Source: Acanthochlamys bracteata (taxonomy: Eukaryota; Streptophyta; Magnoliopsida; Pandanales; Velloziaceae). From it: a DNA stretch of 64,000 nucleotides. The position numbers and the translations under genes are program-made. Shown one piece after another: positions 1 through 12,200 of this stretch. Under the pieces are notes generated by a model, which was not told the origin of the DNA, did no database searches, and saw nothing but the letters and a program-made list of their open reading frames with translations. How positions within the stretch are numbered: position 1 is the first letter of the stretch; every line of letters begins with the position of its first letter. Location of the stretch: positions 248,001-312,000 of the forward strand of contig CM034130.1 of assembly GCA_019914995.1 (NCBI GenBank), in the 5' to 3' direction.

Positions 1-283
1 TATCTACTGGAAACTTGGGCGACAACTTGGCTCACTGCACATGTACATTCAGAGAAACAATAAAGATTGCAATATGAAACATGAAACTAAACGCTGAATA
101 TGTGATGAAAAATTGAAACCTGTGCCAACAACTCTCGATTATTGCCCCCATCATGGGTCCAAGTCCTCTGGGAGATCCAGTCTCTGGTTCATAAACCCGA
201 TGGCTCCAATAATCTGGATAAAACTTTCTAAATTACAGAACCTTCAAAAAAAATCATTGACCATGAATTCAAACTGAGATCAA

Positions 284-690
284 TTAAATTGTAATTGTCT
301 GTTTGTTGAACTTTGCAAATGAATCATTAGACTTACTAATGGAAGAAGTAAGAGAGCACGTGCTGGTAGAGGAGAAATGTTTGCTGGAAGAGTAATGGTG
401 TTTTTCTTTCCTATGGGAAGAAGTCGTCGATGGTGAAGGCATCAAGTAGTACCCAAGTTTCTCCTTCAAGCTTTCGACTTCAGTTTCTTTACCTTGAGCT
501 CCTTCTTCACATCTTCTAGTGTAGCTTCATACGGTGCCACCACCTCCTTCAACGGCAACGTTTAAGGCTTCACTGTAGCATTAACTACGCCGTTGCACCG
601 GAATCTGTCACAGAGGCGGGCGACTGTAGCATTAACGAGCAGCATCACTGCTCGAACTAGCCCCATCAATAAAAGCCTTAGTTGCCATCC
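284..690 (-). pseudogene. Decayed coding remnant, unknown family
   Basis: On the minus strand a possible start at about 688 opens MATKAFIDGASSSSDAAR and stops at once. Later stretches continue in other frames: NATVARLCDRFRCNG, then YEATLEDVKKELK, then ETEVESLKEKLGYYLMP followed by a Ser/Thr/His-rich tail ending at 284. The coiled-coil-like VESLKEKL stretch followed by a Ser-rich tail reads like real protein, but at least two frame changes and a stop break it. A 14-base segment, GTTAATGCTACAGT on the minus strand, occurs twice 51 bases apart, which suggests a small local duplication. I do not recognise the family. Introns could explain part of the frame switching, so a live but mis-joined gene is not excluded. 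Confidence 0.35.
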
Positions 691-3600
691 TATAAAATTC
701 TTCAAAAAAAACAAACACAAAAATTCAAAATTGAGCTCGTCGATATCTAATTGGGTAAAGTAGCTGCAGAGATCGATTAAATCTGAATTGAAATAACTGA
801 ATAAACAAATTCAAAGTTCAGGTAAATATAAAACGCTTCGAAATTGAATGAAAGGTTACCTGTTCTGGTTGTCAACTATCTGAATTATCAAGGAGCGAGT
901 GTTGCGAAAGGCGAGTGCTTGCGTTTGGAAACTGTTTTTGAGTAATAGGGGTGACATCAATATATGTTGTCTTAGCAATAAAAGATCTATCAGAATTCAA
1001 ACAGAATTGCAAGAAATTGGTAGCAAATTTGAGAGAAATGAGAACGAAACTAAGATTTAGGAAAAAATAGAAATAATTTCACACCTGTAATCGAGATTAA
1101 GTTGAATTCATTTGCGACTGTGGTCGAAGTCAAGTCATGACGGGATCACCTTTGAACTTCAACGAAAACGCGGCACAGAGAAGCTGGTGTGGGAGGAAGA
1201 CGAACGAAAGAGATGGAGACAGTAGAGAGGTAGAGCGCTGCCATCACTTCGGCGACTGACACGATCTTCACTTCCGCACCAAAGTAAACACAAAAACTAA
1301 ATTTCAATGTTCACTTGCATAGCAAGGTAAACATAAAAACTAAACTCATTTTCACCAAATAACTCATATTACAAATTCACTGTTTCTAAACTCGAGTTTA
1401 CAGCGTTAGTAAACACGCCCTTAATATAAATGCAAGTTGCTTAATTGTGAAAGATCCAGTTGTTTGTTAGTCAGAAGAAAGGTGTGAAGAATTTCATAAA
1501 TTCCTCTACGCATAAGAGCTCCCCAAAATGCTCTCTCTCCTAACACTAGAACTTCGAAAGATTTCTTCGTTGCTGTATTGGTTGGCCCAATCTGAGCCAG
1601 TTGGATGGAATTGTTCTTTGTCACTGGTCAAACCTTTAATATGTGCTTGCCGACATGGTTGGATGGACTATGGAGGGAGGCCTGATTGATAAATCATCCA
1701 AATATAAAAAATATTTAAAAGTTTTTATAAAATATTTTATAAGAAATTTTTTTAAATAAATAATATTTTTATTTTTTTGAAAAATAAATTTTAATTTTTT
1801 TCTTTTTAAAAAAGTAATAAATTATGCAATAAATAAATTTTATTATATAAATTTTTTTTTATATTTTTTAAATTTTTAAAAAAATTTTAAATATTTATAA
1901 TATATATATTAAAAATATAAAATAAAAAATTAAAATAGAAGATTTAAAAAACGCAATCCCAGCGCCTTGCAGCGTATCTAACGTATACGAGAAGGTAGAC
2001 AGTTTCTTTTTATCAATTTAAAGCACAAGCTGTAAATTTTTTATTCTTTTTGCCCTCAACCTGAAGATATTTTTATCGGAAAATGCCGCTCTCAGCAGTT
2101 TATTAAGAGTGTGTTCGGAAATGTTTAAAAAAACTATTTTTATTCAATTATTAAAAATAAATTTTATTTTTTATCTTAAAAAATAAAATTTAATAATAAT
2201 AATAATAATTTTAAAATTAATTAATAAAAATTTTACCAATTTTATTATATAATTAAAATTAATAAAAAAACTGATCTGTTCATCATCATTATGATCTGCT
2301 ACGTTGATGTGCTCCTGACTGAAGTAAAAAATATCAGTGTTTGTTTTCAATTCGCTTTTTGTAATGGAGGATTGAGGATCCAGCTGGTCAAGTCGATATT
2401 CTTAAAGCCTCAAACAACCAGATAGAACACAGTAGATTTTGCAGTGATGTGTTTATAGAAAGGTTACTAACCTCTAGAGGCAAAAGTCATTAGGTTTTTT
2501 TTTGTCCATGGACCTTGCAAACGTTTATATCCATCTTCAAAATGCTCTTCTGTATAATTTTATGCCATACAATTTGCTAAAATTTTTTCTTTTTTTGTCT
2601 TCTACATGGACTGTGTCTGCATATGGCGTGGCCACCTAATATCTCTTTTCTTTAGGGATTTAATTTAAGCAGCAGTACATTTTATATGAGAATCTGGCAA
2701 TGAATAACCAGAAAGCATCTATTCCCATTGATTGCTTCTAAATTTTAATTATATAAATACTTTACGTATTTTTTATTTTTTTAATTTCGTAAAATTTAAT
2801 TATGTGTATTTAAAACGCGTCTTAAGTAGCTCATAAATATGATGGAAGGCGGTGGTGTTTAACTAATTAAGGTAGTTAATCTTTCGAAATATGATTACCG
2901 AAGCCTGATGATAATGTAAATAACTTGTAGTCTGAGTCCGTGAGTATGACTGATGGAAAAAAGGTAGGAGGAAAATAATGGCTTGCTTCTTCATATTCAG
3001 AAGTTTTCCCTACCGAATGAATGAAGTGAAATCTTTGTTTAATAGATTGCCCCACTTTAATTATAATTTACGCCTATTGCTCGTGCTCATAGCATGTTAT
3101 CCTTGCTGCCAGTTCCACAGAAAAGACTCGTAAAATTTTGAGATTGAGCAATTTTTACTGTGTTATGTCTTGCTTTGTTTAGAAGAACAGTTTACCAACA
3201 AACAAACAGCTCAGCTCTTATTCATTTCACGCGTAATCTTCAGCTCCGAGGAACAAAATTTAACTAGTTTTGGTAACTTTCTTCCAACCTGTTACTGATG
3301 ATATTTCTTTCGCATTTCTTCTCTTGTTCACAGGAGAGCATGAAACGTGTTTGTTTCTCATCTCAGAACAAGTTCACATGTCTTCCACTTCTAAAAAATT
3401 GTTTTCTTAATTTGACTGAACTGTGTAAGCACCTGCTGCTACTACTACAGAGCCATGATTGGTTGTATCTTTGCTGGCTTTCTTTTACTTAACCATTTTA
3501 ATTCAAGCTCTTATTTAAATTATCCAGCCTGGGTTACTATATTGAGTATAACTTTCCATAATCTTCTATGGTGATTAAAGTAATACTTTACTCTTTATTA

Positions 3601-4752
3601 ATCGCTTTATTGTAGAAGGATTCAAAAAATGTTTGTTTGTATTTATAATAAATTTTTTCTAAACAAATCTTATAATTTTAAAAGGTTTTAGAAAAAATTT
3701 AACATTAGCTTTATTTTAAACATTCGTACTCCAGAAGAACTACACAATCTCAAACTTGTGATATTTCGTAAATGGAAGTTATAAGAATATCTCTAGCTCC
3801 TTTCAAGAGATATTTCGCCTGTACTTTATAAAATTAATTATACTCAAATTTTCAAATTAAAATTCTTTATAAAATTAATGAAGTAGAGTCAAACATATGT
3901 TTAGAAATTTAGATAATGGGCCGATTAGAACATGGCCCACATAATGGGCCGTATGCTTCCAAAGACTCGGAATTTAGAGCTTCTCTGATTTGTTTCACGC
4001 GTGTACCGGGTCCAGCGCAACGAGCTGCGAATGAGGAAACCCAGTCATTGGTGGGTCCCATTGCCTGCAAACCCACGTGGCTGCCCAGCACATTAAGTTT
4101 TTTGTTTTGCATAATTAATCTGGTAATATAAACTTTAGGCCTTGTCTAGTAGTACAGCGAATGACCCATTTCATGATTTTTTATTACTATCTCCTATTAA
4201 TATCAGTATCTTTATTGAATATTTTTAATTTATTTATAAATTCCATTTTATACTAACAAGAAAAAATGAAAACAACAAAGAAAATAGCTGACACCAAAAA
4301 AAATTGTATCAAATCAGTAATTTTTAATAACAAAAATCACTATTTTCTTCAACTTTTTAAACTTTTGTTTGATTTTCTTAAAATAAACTATTAATTCACC
4401 TCATTGCTATCTCATGTTTTCCAAACGTTAAAATAATATAAATTACTTTTATCATATATTAAGCTAATTTTTACCTTACTTGATCCGATCAATCATTGAC
4501 CTTACGAATCTGTTTGCCACAGGAGGGATGACGAAATCCTAAACACATTACCAGAGTTCGGATCTCGCAAATTAGGTAACATTCTTTTTCTACTAACCCA
4601 ATAACAGTTTTAAAAGCACAAAAAGTCCCTACGGTATCAAGAATGTTTAACAATTTTCTTACTGGCCTGATACTGCAATTGTTTGGGGAGACGCAACTTA
4701 GATGAGAAAACTTTGTGGGACCTGCTGTCTCACAGCAGTCACTCTCGCCGCT
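691..4752. other. Intergenic, AT-rich, with MITE debris
   Basis: No convincing coding exon. 700-1270 could be the 5' flank of the remnant before it. 1700-1970 and 2107-2290 are strongly AT-rich with the repeat core described for the MITE-like family. 3905-4095 is less AT-rich and carries three TGGGCC/GGCCCA motifs (3915-3950), like plant site II promoter elements, but no gene follows closely. Confidence 0.5.
1700..1965. mobile_element. AT-rich MITE-like repeat, left end lost
   Basis: A very AT-rich tract that ends in acgcaatcccagcgcc, matching the right end (gcaatcccaaactctccc) of the well-preserved copy at 29011-29280. The left terminal repeat is not visible, so this looks truncated. Confidence 0.4.
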
Positions 4753-4760
4753 TATATAAA
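4753..4760 (+). promoter_or_regulatory. TATA box of the PB1 gene
   Basis: TATATAAA lies 125 bases before the ATG at 4886, a normal distance for a plant TATA box plus short leader. The leader is rich in GA repeats (about 4820-4845). Confidence 0.6.
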
Positions 4761-4885
4761 CAGTCTCCGCTTTGGTTGGAAATCTTCCACCGGAAGAGTT
4801 CTACTCCACGCCAGTTTGATATCTAGAGAGAGAAACACAGAGAGAGCGCTCGCAGGACCCTTATTCCAGCGCGCCTCCTTCGGCG

Positions 4886-6190
4886 ATGGAGAATTACTCT
4901 TTTTCTTCATACCCTGAGTCCGGCGACTCTTCTCCTCGCTCTCGCGAGATCGATGTGGACCCCAATAACGCTGTCTGGGAAGATATACCGCCGCCGAACG
5001 CCGCTCCCGGCGGCGGTAAGGTGAAGCTGATGTTTAGCTATGGCGGCCATATCCAGCCACGACCGCATGATAATCAGCTTTCTTATGTCGGCGGCGACAC
5101 GAAGATTCTCACAGTCGAACGCTCGATTAAGTTTCCTGCCGTGCTCTCTAGGCTTTCTTCCCTATCCGGCGCCGCTATTGATGAGTTCTGCGTCAAGTAC
5201 CAGCTTCCCGGAGAAGATCTCGATTCGTTAATCTCTGTTACCAACGATGAAGATATCGAGCACATGATGCTGGAGTACGACAGGCTTTTCCGCTCCACGC
5301 CAAAACCTGTCGCCCGACTCCGTTTGTTTCTCTTTTCAATGATAAACTCGAAATCTAAAACGAATTCTAATTCTAATAATTCGAATTATTCGTCGGAGAT
5401 CAAGTCCGACAGGCAGTGGTTCGTCGACGCTCTCAATTCTGTGCCTGCAGTCGCTTCTATTCCTCTTCCTACAGCTCCGCAGCCCCATAAGAAGCTGCCC
5501 GATTACCTCTTTGGCTTGGATAAAGTGAAGGATTCGTCGCCAGCGTTGGTTCCGCCGCAACCGGAGAATGGTGAAATTGCTACCGCTGCTGCTATGGTGA
5601 CAACAGAGAATGTTAAGGAAGAGTCACAGGAAATACACAGCCAGATTCAGGATGTTCAAAGGCTTCAGATCTGCGACGACGGGCATGAGAAGCCACTGGT
5701 GAAGCAGAACGGCATCGACGAAGCAGTCGCGCCGAAGGCTTACCCCCCGGCGGACTTTCTTGTTCCTATTGCACAAGAAGGTAAGCCCACTGTCACCCCT
5801 CTACCCCCTGTAGTGTCTCAGATCACGGCTCCAAAGGTTTCTCCGACGGGTTACTGGCCAGAGCCACCACGTACAGCAAGGTTCACCTCTGTCGCTGGCG
5901 GTGATCAGGCACTGTACTTCATCCCGCCAGGGTACACCCAGGCCGGACAGGGATACTACGCAGCTGTGCCGAGAGTAGTTGCTGCTGCACCACCAGAAGG
6001 GTACTACGCCGTTGGTCCAACGCAGTCTCAGTCTGTGACGGCGCCGCAAGCAGCGGCTTATGATAGCAATGGACGACCGATGTACTATGCGTCAAGTACT
6101 GTGGGGCCAACAACTGCTTACCAGACAATCACGAGCGCGGGTCTTACTGCAGAGGCTGCGAAGCTCATTAAGCCACCGCCAGTTTCCTGA
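4886..6190 (+). CDS. PB1-domain protein, intronless
   Basis: A 434-residue protein of the plant octicosapeptide/Phox/Bem1p (PB1) family. The PB1 domain covers about residues 44-150. It opens with the basic KVKLMFSYGG strand and contains the acidic OPCA loop (LPGEDLDSLISVTNDEDIEHM, residues 108-128), so both a basic and an acidic face are present and head-to-tail PB1 pairing is possible. After residue 155 the chain is low-complexity: Ser/Asn-rich, then Pro/Gln/Tyr-rich with repeated GYY(A/T) motifs in the last 120 residues, probably disordered. No kinase or other enzyme domain follows, unlike the Raf-like kinases that share this PB1 type. The start has a TATA box upstream. The function of such PB1-only plant proteins is mostly unknown; a scaffold role is inferred. 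Confidence 0.9.
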   Translation: MENYSFSSYPESGDSSPRSREIDVDPNNAVWEDIPPPNAAPGGGKVKLMFSYGGHIQPRPHDNQLSYVGGDTKILTVERSIKFPAVLSRLSSLSGAAIDEFCVKYQLPGEDLDSLISVTNDEDIEHMMLEYDRLFRSTPKPVARLRLFLFSMINSKSKTNSNSNNSNYSSEIKSDRQWFVDALNSVPAVASIPLPTAPQPHKKLPDYLFGLDKVKDSSPALVPPQPENGEIATAAAMVTTENVKEESQEIHSQIQDVQRLQICDDGHEKPLVKQNGIDEAVAPKAYPPADFLVPIAQEGKPTVTPLPPVVSQITAPKVSPTGYWPEPPRTARFTSVAGGDQALYFIPPGYTQAGQGYYAAVPRVVAAAPPEGYYAVGPTQSQSVTAPQAAAYDSNGRPMYYASSTVGPTTAYQTITSAGLTAEAAKLIKPPPVS

Positions 6191-8003
6191 TCACTTGGGG
6201 TCTAACATTTCTGCTATCTCTCAGATCAGCTGGATTTAGTGTCTATGTGGTACCATATTCAGAAATTCTTAAGAACTCTCTTGGTGTTTTTTGCTCGTAC
6301 ATAGGTATGTGCTGTTCGTTATTATCAATACCGCAATTATATTAGTGAGATTTTCAAGATGTGTTACAGCTAGTGCTTGTCTAGTGATTCTATGTTCTGC
6401 ACTAGATCGAAACTCTTTGTGTAGCTAGATTCTAAGTGTGATTTTTGGTAATGTTTGAGTCGGTTTTTGGTTCTGATTATTGTTCATGGGGATTGAAGTT
6501 TCTTCCAAACAATCTCGTAGAACACACTGGTCACAGCATGGACAAATATCAGAATTTTCACTTGGTGTCAGCAAGCATCCATGTTTGTTTCAATATTTTT
6601 CTGAAAAAACTGTGATGCATCATCTGCTATGAGTTTCATACTCTTTATTCCAAGATATATTCGATAACGTCATTTAGCTCTAGTATCCTGAGTCCGCAAG
6701 TAGTGGAACTTAAACAATTTAACATAGATAGTAATGTTTCTAGTTCTGCAGGCGCTGTCTAATTAAATCCACTACCATGTATAGATTATGGAATGCACCA
6801 GAAGTTGTTGCACGGTTGGCCACCGAAAAGCGGGTAGTAGAAGATAACTCATCCGTATGTGGATGGTTACATCTAAATACATTATGGTTTTTCCGTTTGC
6901 TGTTTGGATATTCTGTATAGAGTTTTTGCTTGCAGTTATGTGTACCCTTTTTGTTGGTACGTAAAAGTGAGATTGTGGTTGTGAGGTTTCAAAATTTTAT
7001 AAATGCTAATGCTGCCGACATGGTTAGGTCAACATTGGAATATATGGTATCGAAATCAATGCGACAGACCGTAGTTGTTGAATCGTTTAGACTTTACAAT
7101 GGTTAGATTGATGGGTAGCTGTATGGTAATTAAATGTGATCAACAGGTGACAATTGATTGGCGGATGCTTAAGATTGCCGGCTAGTGACCGGCAAGGCAC
7201 TTCATGTTTCAGGGTGGTGGTAATGTTGAAATTTTTGCTTCGCAGGAAGGGGCTGAGAATATGAATTAATAAATGAAGTTCGAATAGATTTATAACTTTC
7301 AAAATTATAATTCTAATTCAGTTAATTTAGTAATTAAAATTATTAAATTAATATTTATAAAATTAAATTTTAATAATAGAAATGAAAATTATTAGGTATT
7401 ATATATTCAAGATAAATAAATTAATTTTAATGAAATTTATAAATTAAATGAATTAAATTAAAATATGACAAGTTAAGTAAAAAAATAGATTAAATTAATA
7501 ATTAACTTTATTAAATTAAATTTGATAAATGATTAATCCATTTTAAATATATTTTTAATTATTAAATAATATGTACGTGTTAAGTTGGTGCAAGTTGTGA
7601 ATGTTGATACTGATGTTTTAGCTAGCAATAGATCTACGGTTATTCATGGAAACGAAATAGCTGTAACGTGAGAAGATAAAATTCTTCTGCTTCTGGATTA
7701 TAAAGTGCTGAATGCTTCTTGTTCGTTATATATTTTTTTTTGTGAAACTCTGCTTTACTATATATGTCGTCTTTGTTTATGAATGTATATAAAAACGGAT
7801 GAGAAAAACAATTAAGAAATTTAAAATAAAGCTTTAGGCCAGGCTGGCCCATTTGCTGCCCTCGTTGTAGATTGTAGATGCATTAAGTATTCAATTACGT
7901 TGTTAAACATGCTGGATTATCTTCCACTGCAGGCGTTCTATAGCTTTCACAAAAAGGTAAGAAATCTCTTTCTTTGGAAGACGAAACTTATTATCTATCT
8001 ATG

Positions 8004-8256
8004 AGTCCGTTTGGAATTATATTTCCCCAATAGAAATTTTCAATTTTTAATTATATATTTTTTAATACATATTTTATAAAAATTTAAAAATTTTATTTAA
8101 AAATTTAAAAAATATAGTTCTACGTAATGAGATCTTTTTATTGCATATTTTTATTATTTTTTTGAAAATAAAAAAAATAAAATTTATTTTTTAAAAAAAT
8201 AAAAATATCTTCTATTTTAGAAAAGTTTTATTTCATAAACAATCTCGAACGCTCTC
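8004..8256. mobile_element. AT-rich MITE-like repeat
   Basis: Begins gtccgtttggaatt and ends caatctcgaacgctctc, imperfect inverted ends. The interior holds tttttaatacatattttata, the reverse complement of the core shared by the copies at 8501 and 29011. Confidence 0.5.
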
Positions 8257-8500
8257 TCTGTGTATTTGTTCATACAGTTTCATCGCAAAACGTTAGTTGC
8301 CGGCTTAGGGCATGCTTGAAAATTTGAAATATCATCTCTAATATATATATAGTTTTTATTAATATTATAGATCAAAAACTCAAATTCATCTAAAATAATT
8401 CTTATTTAGAAAAATTATATTTTAATAACACATTCGAACTGTCTCCTATATTTCTCTGCTTTTCTGGTGATTCTTAATGCTTTTCAACACAAGATTAAGA

Positions 8501-8732
8501 GAGCATTTTGGGAGTGCTTATAAAATAGATTTTTTTTAAAATAAAAAATATTTTTATTTTTTTAAATAATGAGTTATATTTTTTTATTTTAAAAAATTAT
8601 AAAAATAAGTAATAAAAAAATTTTATTAAGTAAATTTTTTTAAAATTTTTTTAATTTTTAAATAAATTTTCTAAATTTTTATAAAATATGTATTAAAAAA
8701 ATGTTCAGGAAACGTAATTTTAAACGCATCCT
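8501..8732. mobile_element. AT-rich MITE-like repeat
   Basis: Begins with gagcattttgggagtgctt and ends aaacgcatcc. The interior contains ataaaatatgtattaaaaaa, the family core. Opposite orientation to the copy at 8004-8256. A shorter, poorer relative lies between them (about 8309-8446). Confidence 0.5.
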
Positions 8733-9278
8733 AATTAAATCGAAAGAAAAAGATTAATCCAGCCCAACGACGTAATTCTAAACCCAGCTCAGAGAAAGGG
8801 TTAAATTATTAAAAGCCCAAGCCCATATAACAAAAATCATGTTTGCCAGAATGTTTCGAGTTTGCCATTGGGTATACGTTTCTAACTCGTTATACAACGT
8901 AGGGACTCGTTGTCAAGTGTATACTCGTATTTGTTAACAAAATAGAAGTTCGAAATTCAATAATTCCTTATTTATTTTCCAAAGCTGGGCTGCCTAAAAT
9001 ATGCCCGTTAACAACCGGGCCTCATATGGACCTCAATCAGCTACCACCTAACTGATTATTATTACAGGTTTTTCTGTTTTTTTACCGCTGCTCCTTTAAT
9101 TTTGCTTTTGCAAATAACACGATCACCCCTCTTAGTTTAATTTTTATTCTGTTATTACTGGTTCATTCGAAAATCGAAACAAACAGAAGGAAAACGTTAT
9201 TATTTAATCAAATCAATTTCGAATTATTAAAACCCTCGCACGGTCAGGGGTTTCGCCGGCGGCGAGCAAGCCATATCG

Positions 9279-12200
9279 ATGGCTGCGGTAACTGGGAAGA
9301 AGAGTTCTCGTACCGGCACCGGCGGCGCCGCTTCGGTAGAGGACTCGGAAGTTCTCGCCCGCACTCCTCTCCAGGCGGTTCTTCTCGCTGACAGTTTCGC
9401 TCAGAAGTTCAGACCAATTACTCTCGAACGACCTAAGGTTTTCCGGAAACCCTAACCCTAACTTCAATTCTAATTTGATTTCTCATCTGCTGTCTGAAAT
9501 CGTAGTTTGTAATGGGGACTTTGAAAGGTATTACTGCCTCTAGTTGGTGTGCCGATGATTGAATATGCTCTCGCTTGGCTTGAATCTGTTGGAGTTGAAG
9601 AAGTGTTTGTGTTCTGCTGTGCCCACTCGAAGCAGGTAAAGGATTTCTTGAGTGATTCACAGTGGACGAAGCAGCAGGGATTCAAAGTCATTCCTCTGGA
9701 GTCACAGGAGGCCTTCAGTGCTGGCGATGCCATGCGGTTCATCTACGAGCAAAATGTCGTAAGTATTCCGTCTGTTTTTGGATTGATATTGGGAGGAGAA
9801 GTCACATTTTTTATTGCTTTAAGTTCAGCAGAATAGAGCTTTATCTCTACCAAAGTTGGCATCTTTCTCTGTAAATATTTCAAGTATGAGATACTGTTAG
9901 TGTTGAGAAGTCTCTGCTTATCTCTTTGTTTCCCTTTTGTATCTGAAGATTCAAGGAGATTTCATCCTCATCAGCGGTGACACAGTTAGCAATATGAGCA
10001 TTGTTCAAGCACTTAAAGAACACAAGGAAAGGAGAAAGAAGGACCCCCTTGCTGTGATGACCATGATCATCAAACATGCCAAGTCTTCACCGCTTACTCA
10101 CCAAACTCGACTTGGTAATGACGAGGTTCTTATGGTGATTGATCCAGACACAAAAGAGCTTCTCCAGTACGAGGACAAGGAACATCATATGAAGCAGTTT
10201 GTTTCTCTTGACAGAGCAAAACTTGCTGATGTTCCAGCTCTCTGTATGCACACCGATAAAGAGGTGACTGCTCCAATTTTCACTTTTGATTTTCCTTTTA
10301 TGGAGAGTTTCATCCTTTTGTATCTTATAAATAATAGTCAATATTTTTGTGAGAATGTGTTGTAAATCCATCCAGTTTATATGAATTTCAACACTATTTG
10401 GTTTACTATGCATGAGTAAATTCAAAATTTAGTTGGTTTATAACCCTTCTATGACTTGGCTCCAATTAATTGGCATGTTGTTTATTCTTCTCATTGATTT
10501 TCTATTTTCATGTCCAAGAATCGGCAACAGTGTCCTTTGCGTGCTTCGAGATCCACAAGTTTCATTCTTTCTTAAACATATTCCATGTCATACATATTTA
10601 AAATAAGTCTTTGTTGGCTTCTGCAGGATTGCTATATAGATATTTGCTCTCCAGAAGTTCTGAGCCTCTTTGCAGATAACTTCGATTACCAACATCTTAG
10701 GCGTGACTTTGTTAAAAACTTACTCGATGATGAAGTAAGGTTTATTATTCGTATTTTCATTCAGTACCAGATGCTTTGGATTGTAATTTATAGTTTTTTC
10801 ACATTTCCATCAGTTCAATTGCTATCTACAGATGATTAAATAGAATTTTCTATTATATTGCTTTCCTGCCTAGTTTGTTGCATTCTCTTTTGCTGAACTA
10901 AATAGCAATTGGATGTGACGATATACTTATTACAATTCGGTGGTTTTCTGGACCCGCAGAAATCCATGAGCATAACAATGTACTGAAAACTTTAGTAAGT
11001 AAAATAGAGATGGATGACATATAAGAGTTTATATTAAGTAGCAATTGTGTGGTGATTGTGGCCAGGATTAGAGTGTAAAACATGAAAAACAAAACCATGG
11101 TTATGAAATTCTGTTGTCTCAGGTGTTTTTTATGAGCATAAAACTCATTGCATGAAATTAGTGACAAATTGTCTCCGTAGACAAATGAAAACAGGTTCGG
11201 AAAGTTACGGTGAAGTGATCTATCATTTCACATGAAAGGCCAAGAGTTTTCCTTGGGATTCAGAAGATACCAAACAATACTATGTTAAAGCAGCCGTTAT
11301 TGTGCAGTCATTGTATTTACTTTTTCTTTCCTTTCCTCTCGTGTAAATCACCATCAGTAGATCTATGGACTGCATATGTTTGATGAGAAGTTGTAGGGTT
11401 AATGGTTCATAAGTTTGTCTAAGCAATTTGTTTCAGTCAATCCAATCTTGTTATTTTGACGCCTTTTTTGGTTTATGCTAGCCAGTATCTAGGAGTACTG
11501 ATGTCAAAGTTCTATGCTTCAGGAAGTAGTTGTGATGGGTGCACAGGTTTTCTATATTTGATGCTAACTATAAACTATTTACCTTCTTTATTACTAGATT
11601 ATGGGTTACAAAATTTACACACATGAGATATACTCAAGCTATGCTGCAAGGGTAGAGAATTTCAGAAGCTATGACACAATCAGCAAGGACATAATCCAAC
11701 GATGGACCTACCCTTTGGTGCCAGATGTTCAATATTTCAGCAGTTCCATGCAGATTAAGTTAGATAGGCTTGGAATCTACAAAGGACCTGGTAAATGAGG
11801 ATCTTTTAATTTTCCTTACCTTTCTTCAATAAATTGGACAGACACTACTTTATTCATGTAATGAGAAAGTCGCTATTTCATGATCATGCAGCGATCTTAT
11901 GTATACTGCTATGTACTCATATTGTATAATCTGCGGAACATTTCTTTTGTTGTCAAAAAAAAGTTAATTTCTCCTTTCCAGATGTAAACCTATCACACAC
12001 TGCAAAACTTGGTGGCTTTTCCTTGGTTGGAAAGGGGACAACCATTGGCGACCAAAGCACTATATCCAATTCTGTTATTGGACAAGGCTGCGCTATTGGC
12101 CACAACGTCTCAATCCAAGGTTCTTACATATGGGATAATGTCACTATTGAAGATGATTGCAAATTGAGCTATGCATTAGTCTGCGATGGTGTCCGCTTGA

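Larger units (their letters stand above)
6191..9278. other. Intergenic, MITE-rich
   Basis: The first few hundred bases are probably the 3' UTR of the PB1 gene. No coding exon seen. 7300-7570 is plain AT-rich DNA. 8000-8735 holds three AT-rich repeat copies in a row. 8760-9060 carries several GGCCC/AGCCCA motifs, resembling site II elements, and is probably the promoter of the eIF2B-epsilon gene; no TATA box is obvious. Confidence 0.5.

Noticed and set aside
3909-4131. Overlapping open frames on both strands in a GC-richer patch
   Set aside because: No domain, no splice context and no neighbouring exon; the site II-like motifs alone do not make a gene.
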